This document shows, in pieces, positions 1 through 7,172 of a stretch of 64,000 nt of DNA (positions within the stretch are counted from its first letter, which is position 1; the number at the start of each line of letters is the position of its first letter). The notes beneath the pieces were generated by a model. It made no database searches, was not told the origin of the DNA, and saw only the letters and a program-made list of their open reading frames with translations. The position numbers were made by a program, and so were the translations under genes. This DNA comes from Metabacillus idriensis (lineage in GTDB: Bacteria; Bacillota; Bacilli; Bacillales; Bacillaceae): positions 248,001 through 312,000 of the forward strand of contig NZ_WKKF01000003.1 of NCBI RefSeq assembly GCF_009674765.1. Reading direction: 5' to 3'.

Positions 1-77
1 GACATATCCGGGTCAGCGGAATGAAGTTTAGAAATAAAATAATCGTCTGCTTTCTTCCAGGTTGCTGGTGTCGTCAT
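1..77 (-). CDS. Possible O-methyltransferase, N-terminal fragment
   Basis: Only the first 25 codons lie in the window; the gene runs off the left edge. The ATG at 77 follows an AAAGGAG ribosome binding site at about 8 bases, so the start is well supported. The visible peptide begins MTTPATWKKADDYF. It resembles the N-terminus of Bacillus class I SAM-dependent O-methyltransferases, where a Trp followed by a D-Y-F motif precedes a first amphipathic helix, but 25 residues are too few for certainty. It lies 33 bases downstream of the ABC-2 permease gene on the same strand, so it could be the third gene of that operon. Confidence 0.5.
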   Translation of the reverse strand, partial: MTTPATWKKADDYFISKLHSADPDM

Positions 78-109
78 ATGATCGGCTCCTTTATCTTTTG
101 TTCTGGTTC

Positions 110-1198
110 TTATTCCCACTTAAACGTCAAGCTCGCCACGATAAATGCTCCCATAACCCAGCATCCCAAAATCAACGTTTCAGTTCCAAGTGCCAAGAAG
201 GATGCTCCGACGTTCATAACTTCCCTTAATGCATGGCTTAAATGGGAAATTGGAAGCACATAGACAATCGGCTGCAGAAAATCGGGCATATTTTTTATCG
301 GGAAAAAGACACCTCCTAAGAAAAGCATTGGGAACGAAAGGAATCCTGCGATTGGTGCTGCGCTCTCCGGTGTTTTTGCAATTCCGGCAATGATAAATCC
401 GATTGCCATAAAGGCAAGCGTACCTAAAATAACAAAAGTGATCAGTGTCAGCCAGGATCCGCGCACATCCACTCCGAAAATCAGCTGCGCTATTATAAGT
501 ACAAGCAGTGCCTGCAAACCATTCAGCATAAGACGCGCCGTGATCTGAGCTGCAATGAAGGTTGATGCTTTGAGAGTTGTTCCCTGCATTCTTCTTAAAA
601 TCCCCCGTTCTCTCCACGCCGCGATCTGCCCGGCCACCCCGTTCATGTTGTTGCTCATAATCATCATCGCCACAATTCCCGGTACAAGGAAATCAATATA
701 CTGCAGATTCAGCGTCTCAATTCCTTTCGCCTCGGTGACGACCACAGGCTTGTAATCTGCTTTTTCTTTGCTGATCTGATCAACCGCTCCATTTACAAGC
801 TGCAGTCCAAGCTGCGAGACAGCTGTATTTGTTTCGTCATAATAGACTGGGAGTTTGAAAGGAGACTCTTGATTAAGCTCTTCACCATAACCTTTTGGAA
901 TCACAATCAAGATTTGCAGATTTCCATTTTTCACCTCGCTGAAGGCTTTGTCCTCCTCCGACTCCATTTCAAGCTCCATCGCTTTATTTTTCTTTAATGA
1001 GGTTACAAATACCTTAGATTCACCGGATTTATCCTGATCGACAACTCCAACCGTCACCGACATGCTGTTCCCGCCTCCCAGAAATGATCCGAGCATGACC
1101 ATTAGAAAAATTGGAAACAATAGCGTCCAGAATAAGACCTGGCGATTGCGGAGAAAAATACGCAGCTGGGTTAACGTTAACTGCCAATATGCCCTCAT
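110..1198 (-). CDS. ABC-2 family transporter permease
   Basis: Membrane subunit of an ABC exporter, 362 residues. The architecture is typical of the ABC-2 superfamily: one N-terminal membrane segment (about residues 20-40), a large extracytoplasmic domain (about 45-165), and five or six hydrophobic segments in the C-terminal half. The ATG overlaps the stop codon of the upstream ATPase gene by 4 bases (ATGA), so translation is probably coupled and the two proteins form one transporter. Substrate cannot be read from sequence; relatives export drugs, peptides, sodium or polysaccharides. Family assignment is firm, substrate unknown. Confidence 0.88.
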   Translation of the reverse strand: MRAYWQLTLTQLRIFLRNRQVLFWTLLFPIFLMVMLGSFLGGGNSMSVTVGVVDQDKSGESKVFVTSLKKNKAMELEMESEEDKAFSEVKNGNLQILIVIPKGYGEELNQESPFKLPVYYDETNTAVSQLGLQLVNGAVDQISKEKADYKPVVVTEAKGIETLNLQYIDFLVPGIVAMMIMSNNMNGVAGQIAAWRERGILRRMQGTTLKASTFIAAQITARLMLNGLQALLVLIIAQLIFGVDVRGSWLTLITFVILGTLAFMAIGFIIAGIAKTPESAAPIAGFLSFPMLFLGGVFFPIKNMPDFLQPIVYVLPISHLSHALREVMNVGASFLALGTETLILGCWVMGAFIVASLTFKWE

Positions 1199-2124
1199 GA
1201 CTCCCTCAGCCTCCTTCCCGTCATATGAATAAAGACGTCCTCAAGCGTTGCCGTTCGAATTTGTAAGTCTGCCAATTTCAAACCCCGGTCTGCAGCCGTT
1301 TGAATGAGGCTCGTTAAAGTAGCCTGAAGATTATCCGTATAGAGAATGGTTGCATCCTTCTGCCCCCCAACCTGCTTGACATCTTCAATTTCATAGAAAT
1401 CCATCTCCGCTGCTTCTCCCTCAAAACGGAATTCCACCGCATTTTCAGAGTGAAGGCTGCGGACAAGCTCGGCCGGTGTATCGAGTGCAATCAGATTCCC
1501 CTGATCCATAATGGCGATCCGGTCGCAAAGCACATGAGCTTCATCCATGTAATGCGTTGTCAAAACAACCGTAACTCCCTTTTCCTTCAGATTAAAAATA
1601 ATATCCCACAGCGTTCTTCTAGCCTGCGGATCAAGTCCCGTCGTCGGCTCATCCAGAAAAATAATCAAAGGGTCATGGACAAGAGCGAGCGCAATCGCAA
1701 GTCTCTGCTTCTGCCCGCCTGACAAGCTTTTAATCCGGCTCTTTGTCTTATCCGTCAAAAGCATATCCTCAATCAGCGGATGAATCGGAATCTGTTTTTT
1801 ATAAAAACTTGCATACAAATGAAGAATTTCTTCTACCGTCAAAAGCTCAAACAGCGTCGTCGACTGCAGCTGGACCCCAATCACTTCCTTCACCTTCTTC
1901 AATTCCCTCACCACATCAAACCCGCCAATATCAGCCGAACCTCCATCCGGCTTCCGCAGTCCGACCAGCATCTCCAAAGTCGTCGTCTTCCCTGCACCAT
2001 TCGGGCCAAGCACTCCAAATACTTCGCCTTTATACACGTCAAAAGCAATTCCATTGACCGCAGTAAAATCACCGTACTTTTTCACCAAGCCATTCACGGT
2101 AATAATCCGTTCATGATCACTCAT
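1195..2124 (-). CDS. ABC transporter ATP-binding protein
   Basis: ATPase subunit paired with the ABC-2 permease that it overlaps by 4 bases. Walker A is GPNGAGKTT (residues 40-48), the signature is LSGGQKQRL (near 138), and Walker B plus D-loop is IIFLDEPTTGLDP. The domain after about residue 220 carries the C-terminal extension seen in drug-exporter ATPases (DrrA/CcmA type), ending in ATLEDVFIHMTGRRLRES. I place the start at ATG 2124 because GGAG sits 8-9 bases upstream. A TTG at 2139 would add five residues but lacks a ribosome binding site. Length 309 aa, normal for the family. Confidence 0.9.
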   Translation of the reverse strand: MSDHERIITVNGLVKKYGDFTAVNGIAFDVYKGEVFGVLGPNGAGKTTTLEMLVGLRKPDGGSADIGGFDVVRELKKVKEVIGVQLQSTTLFELLTVEEILHLYASFYKKQIPIHPLIEDMLLTDKTKSRIKSLSGGQKQRLAIALALVHDPLIIFLDEPTTGLDPQARRTLWDIIFNLKEKGVTVVLTTHYMDEAHVLCDRIAIMDQGNLIALDTPAELVRSLHSENAVEFRFEGEAAEMDFYEIEDVKQVGGQKDATILYTDNLQATLTSLIQTAADRGLKLADLQIRTATLEDVFIHMTGRRLRES

Positions 2125-2246
2125 TTTTTCACACTCCAAAATGAGACAGTCTTGCTGCTGCCTCAGATTTGTTTATATAGGTATGTATTCTTTGCGGGAG
2201 GGCTTTATCCCTTTCTTTCAATCTACAAGCTATGTGCTTAATTAAA

Positions 2247-2276
2247 GAAAGAGCCAAAACAAAATTCGGCTCTTAA
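2247..2276 (-). terminator. Intrinsic terminator after haloperoxidase gene
   Basis: A 7-bp stem (AAGAGCC at 2249-2255, GGCTCTT at 2268-2274) is followed on the minus strand by a T-rich stretch. It overlaps the stop codon of the haloperoxidase-like gene and separates it from the ABC exporter operon downstream. Confidence 0.7.
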
Positions 2277-3847
2277 ATGGTTATTTTCGTCCCATCAAAT
2301 CTTGTAAAGGTAAAGCCTTTAAACGTTTCATTATAGGTTTTTCTATAGCTTTGTAGAATGCCAATGGCCACTGATTCACCTAATTTCAGACCTTCAACTC
2401 CGTCAGATCGAAAGTGTACGCCCGCTGTATCGCGTCCATGTGCGATATTAGAGGCAAGTTTATTTAATTCTTCACCTATTGTTAAGGTTGGACCGGCATA
2501 AGGGATGAGGGCTGTACCATCAGAATTAGCAGCCACTGGATTTGGAATGGCGAAGGATTCATTAAAGAAAGCTTTGAGGATTGTAACGCAAGCTCCAGCA
2601 ATACTTGCATGTCCGGCAGGGTATGAAGGATGGGTCGGACAGCCTTCCGGGTAGGCTAGTGGCAGCAAGTACGTACCAAAGTTGCTTTTTATATGTTTTA
2701 TAGCATTTGAATCCAGCAATTCTTGATCAATAGGGCAGCACGATGCACCAATTAGATGATTATGAACAAAGCCTCCAAACTCCTCTGGCCGAACTCTGCG
2801 ATGGACTAACCATTTATGAAACCATGCTGCTTCTAACGCATTTCTAGTTGCTTTTGTAATGAAGTCCAGCATATGCACGGACCCAAAGGTAATAAAACCA
2901 CCCTGCGTTTTTGAATGAATATATGGATTATCTTGATCAAGAGCACCTTGTCCGTAAGTTATCAATATTAAGCACGCGTTAAGAAAAGCCTGGAATGAAT
3001 AGTCTTGATGAACCCATTCTCCGAGATCTCTGCCATTCCGGATATACCTTGGGACAGAATCAAGATGATTGGCAGTAGATGGAGGATGACCATTCTGTAT
3101 AGTTGCCCATTCGTTGTACGATGTCAGGTAGTCGTCACCTGGCACTGGAGTATAGTATTTCTGTGTTACAGTTTTAATCCCTTGCCGAATATCCTTCCAA
3201 AGGAATTGAGAAATCAATGGCCCTGTCAGCTCTCCAAGTGTATTCCCCCTGAACAAGGTTCTACTCGTAACCACTCCATTCTCTTTTGGCCCCCTGAAAT
3301 CAGACAGCTTTGAAAGCTCAGCAGCCGCTTCCAATATCAGTGGATTCTGATTGTAATCTGAATAAGGGATATCTCTGGTGAGTGCTCGCCAGTAAAGCTC
3401 CACCATTTCACCCGCTTGCCACGCACTGCTGAATCGGGGAGGAACAGCTATGCTTAACTGATGACTATCAGGACCCACTATATCGAATGAATAAGCAGCC
3501 TGAGGATTTGCAAGCTTCACAACATTGCCCATAAGGATCGAATCGAAATCTTCAGGTTCTCCTGATGTTAGTGCCTTCTTCAAAGATCTATATGCTTTTT
3601 TGTCTACCTCCCCAAGCAGATTATGGGGCAATGCTTTAGAAAAATTCCCGATTTTATTTGGATAAAGCTCCTCATCTCCGTTACATCGATGAGCACGGTA
3701 ATGTCTATCAAAATACTTTGCTTGTTTCATACGTAACTTCAGTACTTCATCACGCCGTTTCTTTTGTGAAAAAGGTCCGATTTGACATGAATTCTTTTTG
3801 GAATGAGACTTACTGCCACTTGCACTTAACCTTTTCGGTTCTTCCAT
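2273..3847 (-). CDS. Vanadium-dependent haloperoxidase-like protein (PAP2 fold)
   Basis: A 524-residue protein with the vanadate-binding signature of vanadium haloperoxidases. I see Lys345 and Arg353-Pro354 in KWLVHRRVRPE, HPSYPAGHA at 406-414, and Arg472, His478 and Asp482 in GRDTAGVHFRSDG. The Lys-to-Arg spacing of 8 and the His at 406, five residues before the Ser/Ala position, match the algal bromoperoxidase branch (Corallina His478/Ser483/His485) better than fungal chloroperoxidase. Oddity: the vanadate-contacting Ser is Ala411 (PAGH, not PSGH). Such enzymes oxidise halides with H2O2; related PAP2 enzymes are acid phosphatases, so real activity is uncertain. No signal peptide is visible. 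The ATG at 3847 has AGAGG about 10 bases upstream. It is monocistronic. Confidence 0.82.
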   Translation of the reverse strand: MEEPKRLSASGSKSHSKKNSCQIGPFSQKKRRDEVLKLRMKQAKYFDRHYRAHRCNGDEELYPNKIGNFSKALPHNLLGEVDKKAYRSLKKALTSGEPEDFDSILMGNVVKLANPQAAYSFDIVGPDSHQLSIAVPPRFSSAWQAGEMVELYWRALTRDIPYSDYNQNPLILEAAAELSKLSDFRGPKENGVVTSRTLFRGNTLGELTGPLISQFLWKDIRQGIKTVTQKYYTPVPGDDYLTSYNEWATIQNGHPPSTANHLDSVPRYIRNGRDLGEWVHQDYSFQAFLNACLILITYGQGALDQDNPYIHSKTQGGFITFGSVHMLDFITKATRNALEAAWFHKWLVHRRVRPEEFGGFVHNHLIGASCCPIDQELLDSNAIKHIKSNFGTYLLPLAYPEGCPTHPSYPAGHASIAGACVTILKAFFNESFAIPNPVAANSDGTALIPYAGPTLTIGEELNKLASNIAHGRDTAGVHFRSDGVEGLKLGESVAIGILQSYRKTYNETFKGFTFTRFDGTKITI

Positions 3848-4090
3848 TACATCATACCTCTCAAAGTAGGTTCCTTATAAATTTTCTAGACAACTCAAAA
3901 CTCACAAGAATCCTGTTATAACTTCAAATTATGTAAAGGTATTTATAATGTATAGTCTTTTGGATTAGGGTATTTAGATCATTTTGAAAGAATGGTTAAC
4001 TTTTAACCGAAAAGCCAGGAATTATTGACATGATTGGTTCTAAGCTTGCAATTGGGAACTAACTCTTAGCACAAAAGAAAAAATAAATTA

Positions 4091-4118
4091 TGCTATGATA
4101 AGAGAAAAACGTTTTCAA
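4091..4118 (+). promoter_or_regulatory. Extended -10 and LacI/CcpA-type operator before YesL gene
   Basis: TGCTATGAT at 4091-4099 resembles an extended -10 element. Just downstream, 4104-4118 read on the minus strand matches the cre consensus WTGNAANCGNWWNCA at 13 of 15 positions (core AAACGTTT). The position over the likely transcription start suits repression by CcpA or another LacI-family protein. This is inference from motif matching only. Confidence 0.4.
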
Positions 4119-4135
4119 GCAACAGGGGGATATCA

Positions 4136-4804
4136 ATGAAACTCGGAGAATTGCCGCAGCAGCTCTACACCATAACCGAATGGATCACCAGAATCTTTAC
4201 AGCAAACATCGTCTGGATTTTCTTCAACCTGCCTATCGTCTACTTAACTTTCAATTTATTTGCAATTAAAGAACCAGCTGGCTTAATAGTCAACGGTCTA
4301 ACCATTGCATTCTTTGCTCCATTTATCCTGTTTCCGGCTACAGCCGCACTCTTCGGCATCGTGCGCAAATGGGTGACCACGGACAGCCAAGTTCCGCTGA
4401 TCCGTTCATATTGGAGTTTCTACAAAGAAAACTATGTCCGCAGCATGACCGGCGGCCTGCTTATTGTTCCACTCTGGATTATCCTAGTTATCGACTACTT
4501 ATACTTTGCCAAAGCGAGCTCGCCCCTCTACTATCTATTCCTGGCAGCAGGCATGTTCATGTTTGTCTTTACTCTGCACTTCTTTTCCAACACGGTGCAC
4601 TTTCATCTGAAGTTGTTCCAATCGCTTAAAAACTCCATGCTGCTCTCGCTGGGAAAGCCGGTACATACAGTTGGTATTGCGGCAGGGGTTGGAATCCTGT
4701 TTTACATAAGCACAAGCCTGTTTCCTCTTCTGGTACTGCTTGGATTGGGGAGTTTGGGGGCTTTGGTTGCTTTTTTTGTTTTTCGTAAGGTTGTTGAAAG
4801 TTAA
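4136..4804 (+). CDS. YesL/DUF624 family membrane protein
   Basis: A 222-residue integral membrane protein with about five hydrophobic segments. The N-terminal pattern (ITEWITRIFTANIVWIFFNLPIVY) and the central L-F-P-A-T-A-A-L-F-G motif are typical of DUF624 proteins such as YesL of B. subtilis. Family members are often found beside sugar ABC transporters and two-component systems, but the function is not established. Here the gene stands alone with its own promoter and terminator. The ATG at 4136 follows AGGGGGA at a good spacing. A cre-like operator overlaps the putative transcription start, consistent with a link to carbohydrate metabolism. Confidence 0.8.
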   Translation: MKLGELPQQLYTITEWITRIFTANIVWIFFNLPIVYLTFNLFAIKEPAGLIVNGLTIAFFAPFILFPATAALFGIVRKWVTTDSQVPLIRSYWSFYKENYVRSMTGGLLIVPLWIILVIDYLYFAKASSPLYYLFLAAGMFMFVFTLHFFSNTVHFHLKLFQSLKNSMLLSLGKPVHTVGIAAGVGILFYISTSLFPLLVLLGLGSLGALVAFFVFRKVVES

Positions 4805-4809
4805 GAATG

Positions 4810-4841
4810 AAAGCCCGCTTTCTTTTGAAGGCAGGCTTTTT
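4810..4841 (+). terminator. Intrinsic terminator after YesL gene
   Basis: Imperfect hairpin with outer stem AAAGCC (4810-4815) and GGCTTT (4834-4839), followed by a short T run. It starts 6 bases after the YesL-family stop codon. Confidence 0.65.
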
Positions 4842-5178
4842 GATATGGAATCTAGTAAAAATCCGCTTTCCTTACTTTTGACACTGCTTTGCAGAACTTT
4901 GCCCACTTAGGCGGAAAAGTGATTGCGTCCCGTTTTGATTTCACAATAAGTACTATACTCAATACGCACACTGAGCAGGATTGAAAAATTATATTCTGTT
5001 AAATTGACGTAACATATTAAAACCTCTGTAAATTTTTCTAGGAAATAAATCTCTCACATCTATAAAACTAATCTCCTAAATTCAACAGTCAGATCCTTGA
5101 GATATCAAGAGTATTCATAACTCATATTCTCTTTACAAAGTTTATTCCCTTTAATACATATTTTTTACAATCAGACGT
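4842..5178. other. Gene-free AT-rich stretch
   Basis: About 340 bases without a convincing ORF. TTTACA hexamers near 5133 and 5164 could be -35 elements for the secreted hydrolase gene downstream, but I cannot fix a promoter with confidence. Confidence 0.4.
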
Positions 5179-5199
5179 TATGCTTAGTAGGTAAGCATA
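5179..5199 (+). promoter_or_regulatory. 21-bp inverted repeat just upstream of the EEP hydrolase RBS
   Basis: TATGCTTA and TAAGCATA form perfect 8-bp arms around the 5-bp spacer GTAGG. The element ends about 8 bases before the AGGAGGG ribosome binding site of the next gene. It could be a repressor operator or a leader hairpin. No regulator family is obvious from the sequence. Confidence 0.5.
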
Positions 5200-5220
5200 C
5201 ATACTTAGGAGGGAAAACAG

Positions 5221-6132
5221 TTGAAAAAAGGATTAAAACCTATTTTTTTCGCCGCAATGGTACTCGCCATGGTAAGCAGTTTGTTTTCAGGAATGCAAAA
5301 TGTTTCAGCTGCAGAAAAATCCAAGCAATCATCCGAGGTAGACTTAAGGGCAATGACTTACAATTTAAGATATTTAAACAGCAATGATCCTTCCCCGCAT
5401 ACTTGGGCGGAGCGGATTCCTACCATCAAGAAGCTTATCCAAAAGGAACAGCCAGATATCATTGGAACTCAGGAAGCTGTCTATCAGCAAATTCAAGATC
5501 TAAAAGACCAGCTGCCAAAATACAATTGGATTGGCCTAGGTCGTGAAGGCGGAAGCAAAGGCGAATACTCAGCTATTTTCTACAACGAAAATAAGTATAC
5601 GCCACTTGAATATGATCACTTCTGGCTATCGGATACCCCAGAAGTTATTGGATCAAAGTCTTGGGGGAATCAAATTCCACGTATGGTCACATGGGCAAAG
5701 TTTCTTGAAAAAAGGAGCAACCAGCAGTTCTATGTAGTAAATACGCATTTTGATCATCAATCACCAGAAGCCAGAGAAAAAAGTGCCTCACTAATCTTAG
5801 AAAAAACAAAAGAATTCAATCCGGATTTACCCGTCATCTTAACAGGAGATTTTAACACTAGTCCTACTAGTCTTCCGCATCAAACTCTTACACAAGACGG
5901 AGCTTTCAGTGATCTTTGGGATACAGCTCAAACTCGCGTGAACGAAGATCTTGGAACATTCAACGGCTTTAACGATCCTACTGGACAAGGTCCTGAAAGA
6001 CGCATCGACTGGATCCTTGCAAAAGGCAACATCTTAGCAAAAACAATTGAAATCATTAACTATCAAAAGAATGGGCAATTTCCAAGCGATCATTACCCTG
6101 TTGTGACTGATTTAACAATGAAGTATAACTGA
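5221..6132 (+). CDS. Secreted endonuclease/exonuclease/phosphatase-fold protein
   Basis: 303 residues with a clear Sec signal peptide: MKK followed by a hydrophobic core and a likely cleavage after VSA (near residue 31). The mature part carries the EEP-fold motifs in order: MTYNLRY, a Mg-binding Glu in IGTQEA, NTHFDH, LTGDFN, a late Asp in RIDWILA, and SDHYPV. The catalytic Asp-His pair and metal ligands all appear present, so an active Mg-dependent phosphodiesterase or phosphatase acting outside the cell is expected. The substrate (DNA, phospholipid or phosphosugar) cannot be decided. The TTG start at 5221 follows AGGAGGG at 7 bases. The gene is monocistronic, with an inverted repeat upstream and a strong terminator downstream. 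Confidence 0.82.
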   Translation: MKKGLKPIFFAAMVLAMVSSLFSGMQNVSAAEKSKQSSEVDLRAMTYNLRYLNSNDPSPHTWAERIPTIKKLIQKEQPDIIGTQEAVYQQIQDLKDQLPKYNWIGLGREGGSKGEYSAIFYNENKYTPLEYDHFWLSDTPEVIGSKSWGNQIPRMVTWAKFLEKRSNQQFYVVNTHFDHQSPEAREKSASLILEKTKEFNPDLPVILTGDFNTSPTSLPHQTLTQDGAFSDLWDTAQTRVNEDLGTFNGFNDPTGQGPERRIDWILAKGNILAKTIEIINYQKNGQFPSDHYPVVTDLTMKYN

Positions 6133-6140
6133 AAATAGCT

Positions 6141-6171
6141 AGACCCCCGCATCATTGCAGGGGTCTTTTTT
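6141..6171 (+). terminator. Intrinsic terminator after EEP hydrolase gene
   Basis: AGACCCC (6141-6147) pairs with GGGGTCT (6160-6166), followed by a run of T. It lies 9 bases after the stop codon. Confidence 0.85.
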
Positions 6172-6248
6172 GCACTTGTATTTATTCGGGATTTTTTCCT
6201 TGTTTTCTTTATTAGATGGAGAACCTTCCCTGATTTGATCTACAAATA

Positions 6249-6277
6249 GAAACGGCGCATCGTATATGCGCCGTTTC
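6249..6277 (-). terminator. Perfect 12-bp hairpin after GntR regulator gene
   Basis: GAAACGGCGCAT (6249-6260) and ATGCGCCGTTTC (6266-6277) form a perfect 12-bp stem with a 5-base loop, 11 bases beyond the stop of the minus-strand regulator gene. The tail is only moderately T-rich on either strand; it may act in both directions. Confidence 0.7.
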
Positions 6278-6287
6278 TTATTTATGC

Positions 6288-6998
6288 TTATATAAAATGA
6301 CTATTCGCCTGAATAAAGAACTGGGAATTTTCGTAGTTGTACGTGATTTTAGAAAAATCGAATGGCTGTCCGTTGGTTAAGTGAAAAATACTCTCGCCGT
6401 AGAGTTTAGGTGATCCGTTCGGCAAGCCTAAACACTTCGCTTCATCCTCATTCAGGATTCCTGCATTAAGAAATAAATCGGAGAAGCCGATCTTCAATCC
6501 CAGTCCTTCCATAATATAGCTGAATATGGATTCAGAGACGATCTCTCTGTTTAAATACGTAACGATCGATTTGTTAAAATACGATTCTTCCAGGCACAAC
6601 GTTTGCCCGTTCACAAACCGGACCCTTTTTACATAATAGACATCGTCTTCAAGTTCAATATTTAAATTGTAAGCCACTTCTTCTGTTGGTTTCCTCACAT
6701 CTAATTCAATCACTTTTGAAGTTAGGGTAAAATTCTCAAGATCTTTTTTGAATCCTTGATTTGAAAGCAGACTGATATATCCCTTTCTCTTATGCCTTCT
6801 AACAAAAATCCCACTGCCTCTGACTTGATAAATAACCCCTTTTTTTTCTAACAGATCCAAAGATTTCGTGATTGTACTCTTGCTCACTTCAAATTGAGTC
6901 ATTAATGCCTCCAGAACAGGCAGTTTATCCCCCTGCTGAAGCTCATGTTCTTCAATATACTTTTCCATTTCTGCTGCGATTTGCTGGTACTTTAACAT
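6288..6998 (-). CDS. GntR/HutC-family transcriptional regulator of the bgl locus
   Basis: 236 residues. An N-terminal winged helix-turn-helix (about 4-68, with LEALMTQFEVSKSTITKSLDLLEKKG split over the recognition region) is followed by a UTRA effector domain (about 90-230) typical of the HutC subfamily, which senses phosphosugars in relatives such as GmuR, TreR and NagR. I place the start at ATG 6998 because GAGGA lies 6 bases upstream. An in-frame ATG at 7004 would directly abut that site. It is divergent from the beta-glucoside PTS gene, and a 20-bp palindrome in the shared intergenic region is the likely operator. Expected role: repressor released by a phosphorylated beta-glucoside. Confidence 0.85.
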   Translation of the reverse strand: MLKYQQIAAEMEKYIEEHELQQGDKLPVLEALMTQFEVSKSTITKSLDLLEKKGVIYQVRGSGIFVRRHKRKGYISLLSNQGFKKDLENFTLTSKVIELDVRKPTEEVAYNLNIELEDDVYYVKRVRFVNGQTLCLEESYFNKSIVTYLNREIVSESIFSYIMEGLGLKIGFSDLFLNAGILNEDEAKCLGLPNGSPKLYGESIFHLTNGQPFDFSKITYNYENSQFFIQANSHFI

Positions 6999-7103
6999 GC
7001 ACATTCCTCATTTATTGATCATTTCCAATACCAAAATTATAGCATAACCTTCTAAATCGCACATTCAATATTATTATACCCAACAAAATAAATTGTTTAT
7101 GTA

Positions 7104-7132
7104 TTGATTAATTGTACCGGTACAATTATACT
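7104..7132 (+). promoter_or_regulatory. Sigma-A promoter of the bgl operon with embedded palindromic operator
   Basis: TTGATT (-35, 7104-7109) and TATACT (-10, 7127-7132) are separated by 17 bases. A perfect 20-bp palindrome, TAATTGTACCGGTACAATTA (7109-7128), fills the spacer and touches both hexamers. A repressor bound here would exclude RNA polymerase. The divergent GntR gene is the obvious source of that repressor. Confidence 0.8.
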
Positions 7133-7145
7133 GTAAGCGTATACT
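7131..7145 (+). promoter_or_regulatory. Candidate cre site (CcpA) of the bgl operon
   Basis: CTGTAAGCGTATACT matches WTGNAANCGNWWNCA at 13 of 15 positions and sits at or just after the expected transcription start. Carbon catabolite repression of a beta-glucoside PTS would be expected. Confidence 0.5.
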
Positions 7146-7172
7146 ACAATTTTCATTCAGGGGGGAATTAAA

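Noticed and set aside
1195-2139. TTG start at 2139 for the ABC ATPase
   Set aside because: A GGAG site at correct spacing supports ATG 2124; the upstream TTG has none.
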